Positions 1 through 5,410 of a stretch of 34,850 nt of DNA are shown here, in pieces. Source of the stretch: a virus; the IMG/VR virus record IMGVR_UViG_3300034198_004558, positions 1 through 34,850 of that record. One strand, given 5' to 3'. Within the stretch, counting starts at the first letter, position 1. Each line of letters starts with the position of its first letter. The position numbers and the translations under genes were made by a program. The notes beneath the pieces were generated by a model, which searched no databases, was not told the origin of the DNA, and saw only the letters and a program-made list of their open reading frames with translations.

Positions 1-329
1 CAATCGTAGTCACTAGCTACGTCACCTTTACTACATACCCACGCATAACACGGGTCGTTCAATACGTCGCCGTGTTCGTGTAGCACCCACTCTACCGGTT
101 GCCCACAATGGGTAATAGTTCCGTCGTCGTTAAAATCCGCATTCTCTCCGTCGTTATTACATAGCTTGCAATATTCTTGGTTACCCTCACACGTCCGGCA
201 AAATGGGGTACAGTCATACCCGCCCTCGTGTTCTGGGCACTCTATTAGTTCGTGTTCGTGTGTTTTGGTCTGTAAACTTTCCAGAATTAAGCCCAATGTT
301 TTTGAGTCTTTATCACTAATAATTTTCAT
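1..329 (-). CDS. Cys-rich zinc-ribbon-like protein, C-terminus cut by window edge
   Basis: Reading leftward from an ATG at 329-327, 109 codons are open to the window edge, so the protein is partial. It begins MKIISDKDSKTLGLILESLQ and then carries several Cys pairs: C-R-T-C, C-K-L-C, an H-C-G and C-x4-C, in a very acidic background with many His. Such spacing suggests one or two structural zinc ribbons, though no named family is recognised. The start overlaps the stop of the upstream 59-residue gene by one base (TAATG), placing it last of the visible genes in the ArdC operon. The function is unknown. The reading frame is well supported by the coupling and the regular Cys pattern. Confidence 0.7.
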   Translation of the reverse strand, partial: MKIISDKDSKTLGLILESLQTKTHEHELIECPEHEGGYDCTPFCRTCEGNQEYCKLCNNDGENADFNDDGTITHCGQPVEWVLHEHGDVLNDPCYAWVCSKGDVASDYD

Positions 330-508
330 TAGATCGCTCCTTGTTTTCTGGCGCGTTCAATCTGGGCAAGGCTATCTAGTCTGCCTTGCCAATAGTTTCT
401 TTCCGCCGTGTCGTTTAGGCTTATCTCGTTTAGTTTCTCGAATACGTACTCAATTTCAACATTCATAAACTGATTATCGGTATTCCATAATTTTTCTTTA
501 GTGTTCAT
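329..508 (-). CDS. Small hypothetical protein, 59 aa
   Basis: Encodes MNTKEKLWNTDNQFMNVEIE followed by a charged, probably alpha-helical tail ending ERARKQGAI. The start is preceded by an AGGGGCAAGTA ribosome-binding stretch, and lies nine bases after the stop of the 85-residue gene. Its TAA overlaps the ATG of the next gene by one base. This tight packing on both sides is the main evidence that it is translated. There is no signal peptide, membrane segment, Cys or known motif. It could be an accessory or anti-defence peptide, but only its operon position points that way. Confidence 0.65.
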   Translation of the reverse strand: MNTKEKLWNTDNQFMNVEIEYVFEKLNEISLNDTAERNYWQGRLDSLAQIERARKQGAI

Positions 509-517
509 TACTTGCCC

Positions 518-775
518 CTATGCGTAAGACTTTAGCGCGTTGCGGTAAGACTTCCGCGCTTGGGTTAGTGTTTGGTATTGCTCATAGAATACGTTCGCGT
601 TAGACGGGTGCCCTACGTAATCGTAGTTAGTTATCTGCACGTAGTACGGCTCAACTTTCTGGCCTCCACCATAACGTGCCAACTCTATGCCGTATTTTCC
701 ATTCTCTACGCGCTCAACATATCCACAAGCTAACCCGTAAGCGGTTAGTTCGCCTCTAGTATTTTGTATTTCCAT
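518..775 (-). CDS. Conserved-type hypothetical protein, 85 aa
   Basis: The product starts MEIQNTRGELTAYGLACGYV and has a middle strand-rich part (YYVQITNYDYVG) and a C-terminal basic helix (TQARKSYRNALKSYA). The start is fixed by a strong AGGAGG ribosome-binding site eight bases upstream. The AYGLACGYV opening resembles small proteins of unknown function that accompany antirestriction genes on actinobacterial phages and plasmids; that comparison is from memory and not searched. It sits below a 90-base hairpin-rich spacer, so its expression may be set separately from the upstream genes. The function is unknown. Confidence 0.7.
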   Translation of the reverse strand: MEIQNTRGELTAYGLACGYVERVENGKYGIELARYGGGQKVEPYYVQITNYDYVGHPSNANVFYEQYQTLTQARKSYRNALKSYA

Positions 776-803
776 TTCGTAAGCCCTCCTATGGCCTTAA
801 TTC

Positions 804-852
804 CTAGTCTTAGTGACTAGATAGCCAGACACGGAGACTAACCCCGTGCCTG
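804..852 (-). other. Two adjacent hairpins in spacer of the ArdC operon
   Basis: The 89-base spacer between the 39-residue and 85-residue genes holds two stem-loops. One is CTAGTC-TTAGT-GACTAG at 804-820 (six perfect pairs). The other pairs 826-834 with 844-852: nine pairs, with a single position that is A:C on the plus strand but a G:U wobble on the minus strand. The structure is therefore fully paired only in RNA made from the minus strand, the direction of the operon. There is no U-tract, so it is more likely a processing, stability or attenuation element than an intrinsic terminator. Confidence 0.45.
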
Positions 853-864
853 ACTAACCGGTAA

Positions 865-984
865 CTAATTCGTGCCTATCCAAAATATTAACACAATAAC
901 GCCCGACGACATTACCAAGCACGCGGCCGCGATTAAGTTATCTCTCAACCGGTAGGCCTTAGGCGTCCAATTCCATTTAGTCAT
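865..984 (-). CDS. Small single-span membrane protein, 39 aa
   Basis: An ORF encoding MTKWNWTPKAYRLRDNLIAA followed by a continuous hydrophobic stretch (about residues 17-36, containing CLVMSSGVIVLIFWIG) and stopping after T-N. Its ATG overlaps the TGA of the 161-residue gene as ATGA, a classic coupled arrangement, so no separate ribosome-binding site is needed. The basic, aromatic N-terminus before one membrane segment predicts a cytoplasmic N-terminus with the short tail outside. Possible roles are membrane-associated anti-defence peptide, superinfection-exclusion peptide or small regulator; none can be chosen from sequence alone. Confidence 0.65.
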   Translation of the reverse strand: MTKWNWTPKAYRLRDNLIAAACLVMSSGVIVLIFWIGTN

Positions 985-1466
985 ACTAACGCTCCGTCTC
1001 GGTTAAATTCCCAGTACCCTACACCAATTAAGCTCGTGATATTCCGGCGTAATCTTTGGCAATAAGCATAGGCGAAAGTCTGCTCCCATTCCTCCGTCTC
1101 ACATGCTTGGTACTCGTAACAATGGATAGCCCCAAGTACCACGGCCTGCCAATTTTCCATACGTTGCAATGGCGTGTAGTTGTAAGCCTCCGGCTCCGTA
1201 TTCTCTCCGTATCTGGCGTTTACACTTGCGTTATTTTCTGCCACTAGCTCCCCGCCTAGCGCGGATAACTTGGCCGTCCCGTCCGTCCGTCCCATAGGTA
1301 GTCGCGCCGGCGAATAACCGGCGGCGGCCTCCATAAAGGTATCTAGGCCGGCCGTCCTTGGTGTCGTGTCTGTAATTAATTCCGGCATGTAATGGCCGTC
1401 TCCCGTCCAATACCAAGCTGAAACCAATAAATCTATGGTGTCTTTGTTTACATTGAAAGCAGACAT
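981..1466 (-). CDS. Conserved hypothetical protein of antirestriction neighbourhoods, 161 aa
   Basis: The N-terminus (NKDTIDLLVSAWYW) is followed by a conserved-looking core: GGELVAENNASVNARYG, then an aromatic YNYTPLQR, then CYEYQACETEEWEQT, and a C-terminal RRNITSLIGVGYWEF. This order (ENxxSVNxRY, then EYQxCExxxW) matches a family I recall from phage and plasmid accessory regions, often near ArdC-type genes, with no known activity. It is coupled to the 60-residue gene upstream (TAATG) and the 39-residue membrane protein downstream (ATGA). No signal peptide or catalytic motif is evident. The many short ORFs on the other strand here are shadows. Confidence 0.75.
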   Translation of the reverse strand: MSAFNVNKDTIDLLVSAWYWTGDGHYMPELITDTTPRTAGLDTFMEAAAGYSPARLPMGRTDGTAKLSALGGELVAENNASVNARYGENTEPEAYNYTPLQRMENWQAVVLGAIHCYEYQACETEEWEQTFAYAYCQRLRRNITSLIGVGYWEFNRDGALV

Positions 1467-1648
1467 TAGATACCGGCCAATCCGCGTTCGCGGCGTTCTA
1501 AGTTAATCCAATAGGTGTCGCGGCTTGCCTTAAATAAGGCCACGGCCTCGCGCTTGGTGTAGTAGTAATAGCTTTGTGTTACTTGGTAGCCGGCCTTATC
1601 GGTGTCGCTTATGACCCAAGCTCCGGCGTGATTCTTTTCTATTGTCAT
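1466..1648 (-). CDS. Small hypothetical protein, 60 aa
   Basis: Encodes MTIEKNHAGAWVISDTDKAG, then a Tyr-rich YYYYTKREAVALFKASRD segment and a basic end. The start has a strong AAGGAGATATAAGC ribosome-binding stretch. The pattern of aromatic strand followed by T-K-R-E-A-helix resembles short phage/plasmid proteins of unknown function. It is the first gene after an 89-base hairpin spacer that separates it from the ArdC gene, and its TAA overlaps the next ATG. No enzymatic motif is present. Confidence 0.7.
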   Translation of the reverse strand: MTIEKNHAGAWVISDTDKAGYQVTQSYYYYTKREAVALFKASRDTYWINLERRERGLAGI

Positions 1649-1699
1649 TGCTTATATCTCCTTATCTTGTATCTAATCCCGACTAGGAATAGATAGCTA

Positions 1700-1724
1700 C
1701 GGCCTAACCCTAGCAGCTAGGCCG
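1700..1724 (-). other. Hairpin in spacer after the ardC-like gene
   Basis: CGGCCTA at 1700-1706 pairs perfectly with TAGGCCG at 1718-1724 around an 11-base loop, 13 bases beyond the stop of the ArdC-like gene. There is no following U-tract. The surrounding spacer shares words with the spacer at 776-864 (GACTAG, ATAGCYA, CGG in the same order), suggesting a repeated intercistronic element. Confidence 0.4.
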
Positions 1725-1737
1725 CAACTATCCAACA

Positions 1738-2625
1738 CTAAACGGAAACTAGCTCCTTATCCTTGACAGACACGCCGGCCACTATGTCGGCGGCCTTCTG
1801 TGCAGCTTGCGCCGCGCTAACCAATAGCGAACGGTCGTCTTTTAAGGCCTTAAGCCAAGAACCTACATAAGCGGCCGTCTGCTCCGTCTCAATCTGCACG
1901 CCATAAGTCGCGGCCAATATCGCCGCGCTAATCTCGGCTACTAGCTCCTCTTTGGCATAAGTAGCGCACCCAAAGGCCGTGGAATCATCTCTCTCAAAGC
2001 GGCCTAATCTGTCGGCGTGTCCGGTGCTATGGCTTAGCTCATGCGCCAATGTCTCAAAGTATCCGGCGGCCGTGTCGAATTGGTCACGCGCCGGCAAGGT
2101 AATCGTGTCTAGTGCCGGTGAATAATAAGCACGGTCGCCGCGTACATTGGTAACACTTGGCCGGCCTTGGTAGGCCTCCAAGATAGCTATTTCAGCCCCA
2201 AGTATGTCTACCGGCTCCCGTTCCTCAATCTTTGGAATCTCAATACCGCCTATCTGCTCCAAGTTAAATAAAGAATATGTACGCATTAGCGAAATTTTCT
2301 TTGGGTCATTATCTGGGTTAACCTTGCAGGCCACGTCCAGAATCTTCCAAAATACAACTGGCGCGGCCTTTTCTCCCTTGCGTACCTGCCCGCCTAGCTC
2401 CTCAGCTTGCTTATAGGTAAGCCATAGGTCGGAGCTATAACCCTTGGCAGCTCCTATGCACCAAAGATTAAGAATGTTAATACCACGGTAGGCCTTACCG
2501 GTGGAATAGTTGGCCGGTAGCCCGCCTCCGGTAGTTGTCCAAGGCTTGCGCCATGGCACTACACCGGCCTCTAGTGCCTCGATTATTGCGTTAGTAACCT
2601 TTTCAGTCGTCTCGTTAGTTGTCAT
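1738..2625 (-). CDS. ardC: ArdC-like antirestriction protein (ssDNA-binding domain plus zincin metallopeptidase)
   Basis: A 295-residue protein with the ArdC layout. Residues 1-130 form the N-terminal ArdC/DUF1738 domain (VPWRKPW at 24-30, NYSTGKAYRGINILNLW at 39-55, and a GGQVRKGEKAAPVVFWK strand pair). A zincin-like domain follows with HELSH at 195-199, the HExxH zinc site, and a downstream glutamate region (KEELVAEISA, 225-234) that should supply the third ligand. ArdC proteins bind single-stranded DNA and protect entering DNA from type I and some type II restriction. All key residues are present. The ATG overlaps the stop of the upstream 68-residue gene (TAATG). This gene gives the minus-strand operon its most likely theme, evasion of host defence. 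Confidence 0.9.
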   Translation of the reverse strand: MTTNETTEKVTNAIIEALEAGVVPWRKPWTTTGGGLPANYSTGKAYRGINILNLWCIGAAKGYSSDLWLTYKQAEELGGQVRKGEKAAPVVFWKILDVACKVNPDNDPKKISLMRTYSLFNLEQIGGIEIPKIEEREPVDILGAEIAILEAYQGRPSVTNVRGDRAYYSPALDTITLPARDQFDTAAGYFETLAHELSHSTGHADRLGRFERDDSTAFGCATYAKEELVAEISAAILAATYGVQIETEQTAAYVGSWLKALKDDRSLLVSAAQAAQKAADIVAGVSVKDKELVSV

Positions 2626-2831
2626 TATTTCACGGCCTTAGGCGTGTGCTTAAGCTCCCGCAATAACGTGGCCTTAGCAATTTCAAATTCCTTGGGATCC
2701 ATAAAGAAGGTAACGCCGGCTACGCGTAGCGTGTACCGCTTGCCATTCTCCCAAGATTGAACGGCTACGCCGTCGGTGTCGAATTGATCTATATGAACAC
2801 TTGCCATGAATGTAGTCTTAGTAGCTTGCAT
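2625..2831 (-). CDS. Small hypothetical protein, first gene of ArdC operon, 68 aa
   Basis: Encodes MQATKTTFMASVHIDQFDTD and then a short beta-rich core (GKRYTLRVAGVTFFMDP) with a helical basic tail. The start at 2831 is preferred over Met9 because an AGGG sits at ribosome-binding distance upstream and none precedes Met9. It leads the minus-strand operon and is coupled to the ArdC-like gene, so it may be an early-expressed partner or a small regulator. No known motif is recognised. Confidence 0.7.
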   Translation of the reverse strand: MQATKTTFMASVHIDQFDTDGVAVQSWENGKRYTLRVAGVTFFMDPKEFEIAKATLLRELKHTPKAVK

Positions 2832-2846
2832 AACTAGCCCTATCTT

Positions 2847-2901
2847 TAACGCCGCCGGCCACTATCCGGTAGCTATTAGTTAGATACTAACGCCGCCGGC
2901 C
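2847..2901. repeat. 14-bp direct repeat pair in leader of ArdC operon
   Basis: TAACGCCGCCGGCC occurs at 2847-2860 and again exactly at 2888-2901, 41 bases apart, just upstream of the first minus-strand gene. The 27 bases between hold CTATCCGGTAGCTATTAG. The GCCGGC core of each copy is itself palindromic. This looks like a pair of regulator binding sites or leader-RNA stems. Confidence 0.55.
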
Positions 2902-2918
2902 TAATCCTCCAGACCAAT

Positions 2919-2951
2919 TTAGGTAAACATTAGGTAAAGAATTAGTAAAGA
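2919..2951. repeat. Three tandem 11-bp repeats (candidate operator or iteron)
   Basis: Three contiguous units: TTAGGTAAACA (2919-2929), TTAGGTAAAGA (2930-2940) and ATTAGTAAAGA (2941-2951). The 11-bp period puts every copy on the same face of the helix. On the minus strand a TTGAAA (2971-2966) lies just outside, with the repeats covering the place of a -10 box. The array could therefore be an operator for the ArdC operon. An iteron-type origin is an alternative. Confidence 0.55.
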
Positions 2952-3035
2952 TTATTTCGTCATAATTTCAAGCTATCTGCCCCTTGCTTGACTGTCTCCG
3001 ACTACACAAACAAACACTATGTAACACAGCAAGAA

Positions 3036-3069
3036 TAACCCCTGATTTCAATGCCCTAACCCCTGACTT
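3036..3069. repeat. 13-bp direct repeats spaced 21 bp
   Basis: TAACCCCTGATTT (3036-3048) and TAACCCCTGACTT (3057-3069) match at 12 of 13 bases, and their starts are exactly 21 bp apart, two helical turns. This spacing is typical of cooperative binding by a dimeric or tandem regulator. No gene overlaps them. Confidence 0.5.
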
Positions 3070-3327
3070 ATAGCGACCAGAGAGCCTTTAGCGCTGCTTA
3101 CGGTGTCTGCTGGTGTCACCCAATTACAAGGCACGGGCTACACGTTCGACCTAGGGATTTTAACTATGGGTGGCGGTACTATTGTACTATCACCTGAAAT
3201 AATTTTTCTAAAGTGGGGAACTATAGTTCTTTGTTTGCAAGGGTTATAGCTTGTTACACAATTGTTATAAAAAAAGTTTTGGAAAAGCCGTGGTAAAGTA
3301 TATGTTTCCCCCCCTTAGTATTAGTGA

Positions 3328-3430
3328 GGGGCTTCGCCCGTTAAGAAGCCCCGAACCTTCGTTGTTACTACGGTTCGTGGAATGAAATGGAACGAACAAA
3401 CAACTTGCTCGAAGAGCATTCGCAAGTTGT
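3328..3430. other. Hairpin cluster ahead of the terminase gene
   Basis: Successive inverted repeats: GGGGCTTC/GAAGCCCC (3328-3335 with 3345-3352, eight pairs), GTTCGT/ACGAAC (3373-3378 with 3392-3397), and ACAACTTGC/GCAAGTTGT (3400-3408 with 3422-3430, nine pairs). An alternative GAACC/GGTTC pairing (3353-3357 with 3372-3376) would compete with the second. The seven T at 3441-3447 lie ten bases beyond the last stem, too far for a standard terminator. A structured leader, or nested operator sites around the promoter, fits better. Confidence 0.45.
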
Positions 3431-3435
3431 ATAAT
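3405..3435 (+). promoter_or_regulatory. Candidate promoter for the virion gene operon
   Basis: A perfect TATAAT at 3430-3435 lies 19 bases after TTGCTC (3405-3410). The arms of a nine-bp inverted repeat (3400-3408 and 3422-3430) overlap the -35 box and touch the -10 box, so a repressor bound there would block the polymerase. The -35 match is weak and the spacer long, so an activator or a phage-specific factor may be needed. Confidence 0.4.
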
Positions 3436-3488
3436 GATGGTTTTTTTACTACTAATGTTTTGTTCTAGGACTACTACCAAACTGGCTT

Positions 3489-3512
3489 CTCCTAGGAGTC
3501 GAAGACCAGGAG
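3489..3512 (+). promoter_or_regulatory. Ribosome-binding site of terL with a possible sequestering arm
   Basis: AGGAG at 3508-3512 is spaced five bases from the terminase ATG and sets its start. A ten-base palindrome CTCCTAGGAG (3489-3498) lies just upstream. Its CTCCT can pair either with its own AGGAG or with the true ribosome-binding site, so the leader could switch between open and closed forms. Confidence 0.4.
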
Positions 3513-3517
3513 TCTAG

Positions 3518-5410
3518 ATGTCTACGCCGAAGAGAAATTCCCAACACCGCACCGTAGGGACTATGACTGCTGACGCAGCCAAGGAACGACTACTTCAGTT
3601 GTTCCAAGACGGGTTTTCTGTAGCTGATGCTTGCATAGCCATAAACAAGTCCGAGAAGTCTTATTACTATTACCTACAGTCTGACCCTGAGTTTTCTAGA
3701 GCGATTAAACTCCTGCGCGCTGTTCAGCAGCGCAAGGGACATATCGCGGATGAAGACAGGGAAATCTCTTTTGAAGACTTCCGTACCAAGTATTTAAACT
3801 CGGCCACCTTTAATCACCAGTTAAATGTAATTGACCTGATTGAAAACAAGACTCCCCGCTGGGTTCATGAAGCTATGACATACGAGGCAGGCTTACCGCA
3901 GTATGTGCTAGTCAACATGCCTCCAGAACACGCTAAATCTATGACGGTCTCTATTGACTACATCACTTACCGTATCTGTACAGACCCCAACATCCGTATC
4001 AAGGTAGTTTCTAAGACGCGGGAAATGGCTAAGGAGTTCCTTTATGCTGTTAAGCAGCGCCTTACCTCCCCTTCCTACTCGGAACTACAAAGACGTTACG
4101 CTCCTGCTGATGGTTTCAAAGCAACATCAGATAAGTGGACTGCGGATGCAATTTATCTTGAGCGAGATTCAGGTGAAAAGGATCCGACACTTCAGGCTTT
4201 GGGTATTGGCGGGCAGATCTACGGTGCCCGTGCTGATCTCATCATCCTCGATGACACAGTTACTCTCTCAAATGCTAACGAGTATGAAAAGCAGATCCGT
4301 TGGATCCAACAAGAAGTTCTAACACGTGTAGGTCCTACAGGTAAAATCCTGGTTGTGGGTACTCGTGTAGATCCTATTGACTTATATCGAGAGATCCGTA
4401 ATCCCGATCGTTACCCAGAGGGTGAGTCCCCCTGGACTTACCTTGCTATGCCCGCCGTTTTGGAGTTTGATGATGACCCTTCCAAGTGGGTCACTCTGTG
4501 GCCGCATTCAGATCGCCCTTGGGCAAACGATATGGTCGAGCCTGGCGAAAATGGCTTCTATCCTAGATGGGATGGAACTAGACTCAAGCAACGAAGAGGA
4601 TTATTAGATCCTAAAACTTGGGCAATGGTTTACCAGCAACAGGATGTTCAATCCGAGTCTGTCTTCTCCCCCGAAGCAGTTCGCGGTTCTGTTAATGGTA
4701 TGAGAGCGTGCGGTACGTTTATAGCGGGAGCCGCAGGTCATCCGAAAGAAACCACAGGTTTCTATACAGTGTGTGGGCTAGATCCCGCCATGTCGGGTGA
4801 CACGTTTGGTGTTGTGGTGTCGGCTGATAGAGCGACGAAAAAACGCTATTTACTTGATGCTTCGCGTATGCCTGCACCCACACCACAACGTATCCGCGAA
4901 CTTATTATGTCTTGGACTGACAAGTACAAGCCACAAGCCTGGGTTATTGAAAAGAATGCTTTCCAGTTATTCCTAACTCAGGACGAAGCAATTAACGGAT
5001 TCCTCGCTTCGCGGGGTGTCCGACTAATTAGCCACTACACAGGTAATAACAAGATGGACCTGGAGTATGGCGTTGCTTCACTTGGCCCATTGTTTGGGCA
5101 GATAGATCAAGCTGGAAAATTTATTAAAGGTACATCCCTGCTGGAGTTACCTCGAAGTGATAATGAGGGTGTCAAGGCTCTTATTGAGCAATTGATTACC
5201 TGGTCCCCTGGGACTAAAAACAAACAAGACGGCCCTATGGCCCTATGGTTTGTTGAAACACAGATAAGAGATTATGTGAACCAGATGGGGACGCATGGGC
5301 AAACATTCGTTAAGAATAGATTTGCAACTCCACGAGACTTGGCAAAACGCCAGACCGTGGATCTGGAAGAGTACGCAAACATTCAACGTATGGCTGCGGG
5401 AAGGTTCTAA
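3518..5410 (+). CDS. terL: Terminase large subunit with N-terminal helix-turn-helix region
   Basis: A 630-residue packaging motor. Residues 18-75 (ERLLQLFQDGFSVADACIAI, then NKSEKSYYYYLQ) look like a helix-turn-helix of the small-terminase or resolvase type. The ATPase domain has a deviant P-loop MPPEHAKS (134-141), Walker B LIILDD (241-246) and a VVGTR coupling motif (279-283). The RNase H-fold nuclease domain begins GLDPAMSGD (D422) with VIEKN (E478). It cuts concatemeric DNA and drives it into the prohead through the portal. No separate small terminase gene is visible upstream, so DNA recognition may lie in the N-terminal part. The portal ATG follows its stop directly. Confidence 0.93.
   Translation: MSTPKRNSQHRTVGTMTADAAKERLLQLFQDGFSVADACIAINKSEKSYYYYLQSDPEFSRAIKLLRAVQQRKGHIADEDREISFEDFRTKYLNSATFNHQLNVIDLIENKTPRWVHEAMTYEAGLPQYVLVNMPPEHAKSMTVSIDYITYRICTDPNIRIKVVSKTREMAKEFLYAVKQRLTSPSYSELQRRYAPADGFKATSDKWTADAIYLERDSGEKDPTLQALGIGGQIYGARADLIILDDTVTLSNANEYEKQIRWIQQEVLTRVGPTGKILVVGTRVDPIDLYREIRNPDRYPEGESPWTYLAMPAVLEFDDDPSKWVTLWPHSDRPWANDMVEPGENGFYPRWDGTRLKQRRGLLDPKTWAMVYQQQDVQSESVFSPEAVRGSVNGMRACGTFIAGAAGHPKETTGFYTVCGLDPAMSGDTFGVVVSADRATKKRYLLDASRMPAPTPQRIRELIMSWTDKYKPQAWVIEKNAFQLFLTQDEAINGFLASRGVRLISHYTGNNKMDLEYGVASLGPLFGQIDQAGKFIKGTSLLELPRSDNEGVKALIEQLITWSPGTKNKQDGPMALWFVETQIRDYVNQMGTHGQTFVKNRFATPRDLAKRQTVDLEEYANIQRMAAGRF

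Larger units (their letters stand above)
2832..3517. other. Divergent non-coding control region
   Basis: About 690 bases separate the minus-strand operon from the terminase gene. No convincing gene lies here; the 71-codon minus-strand ORF at 3265-3480 is made of the hairpin sequences. The region holds three repeat families (2847-2901, 2919-2951, 3036-3069), a run of seven C at 3308-3314, several hairpins from 3328 to 3430 and a TATAAT at 3430-3435. It is the natural place for the promoters of both arms and perhaps for an origin. Confidence 0.7.

Noticed and set aside
166-468. Plus-strand ORF of 100 codons at the left end
   Set aside because: It lies antisense to two coupled minus-strand genes, has no ribosome-binding site and an unprotein-like Ser/Cys-rich product.
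1056-1416. ORFs on both strands inside the 161-residue gene
   Set aside because: They are shadows of a gene with conserved motifs and coupled ends.
3166-3249. Possible 27-residue hydrophobic peptide on the plus strand
   Set aside because: No ribosome-binding site and no coupling; chance is likely.
3400-3447. Inverted repeat followed by seven T as a terminator
   Set aside because: The T run begins ten bases past the stem and a TATAAT lies between, which fits a promoter better.
3265-3480. Minus-strand 71-codon ORF before terL
   Set aside because: It is built from the hairpin sequences, has no ribosome-binding site and resembles no protein.
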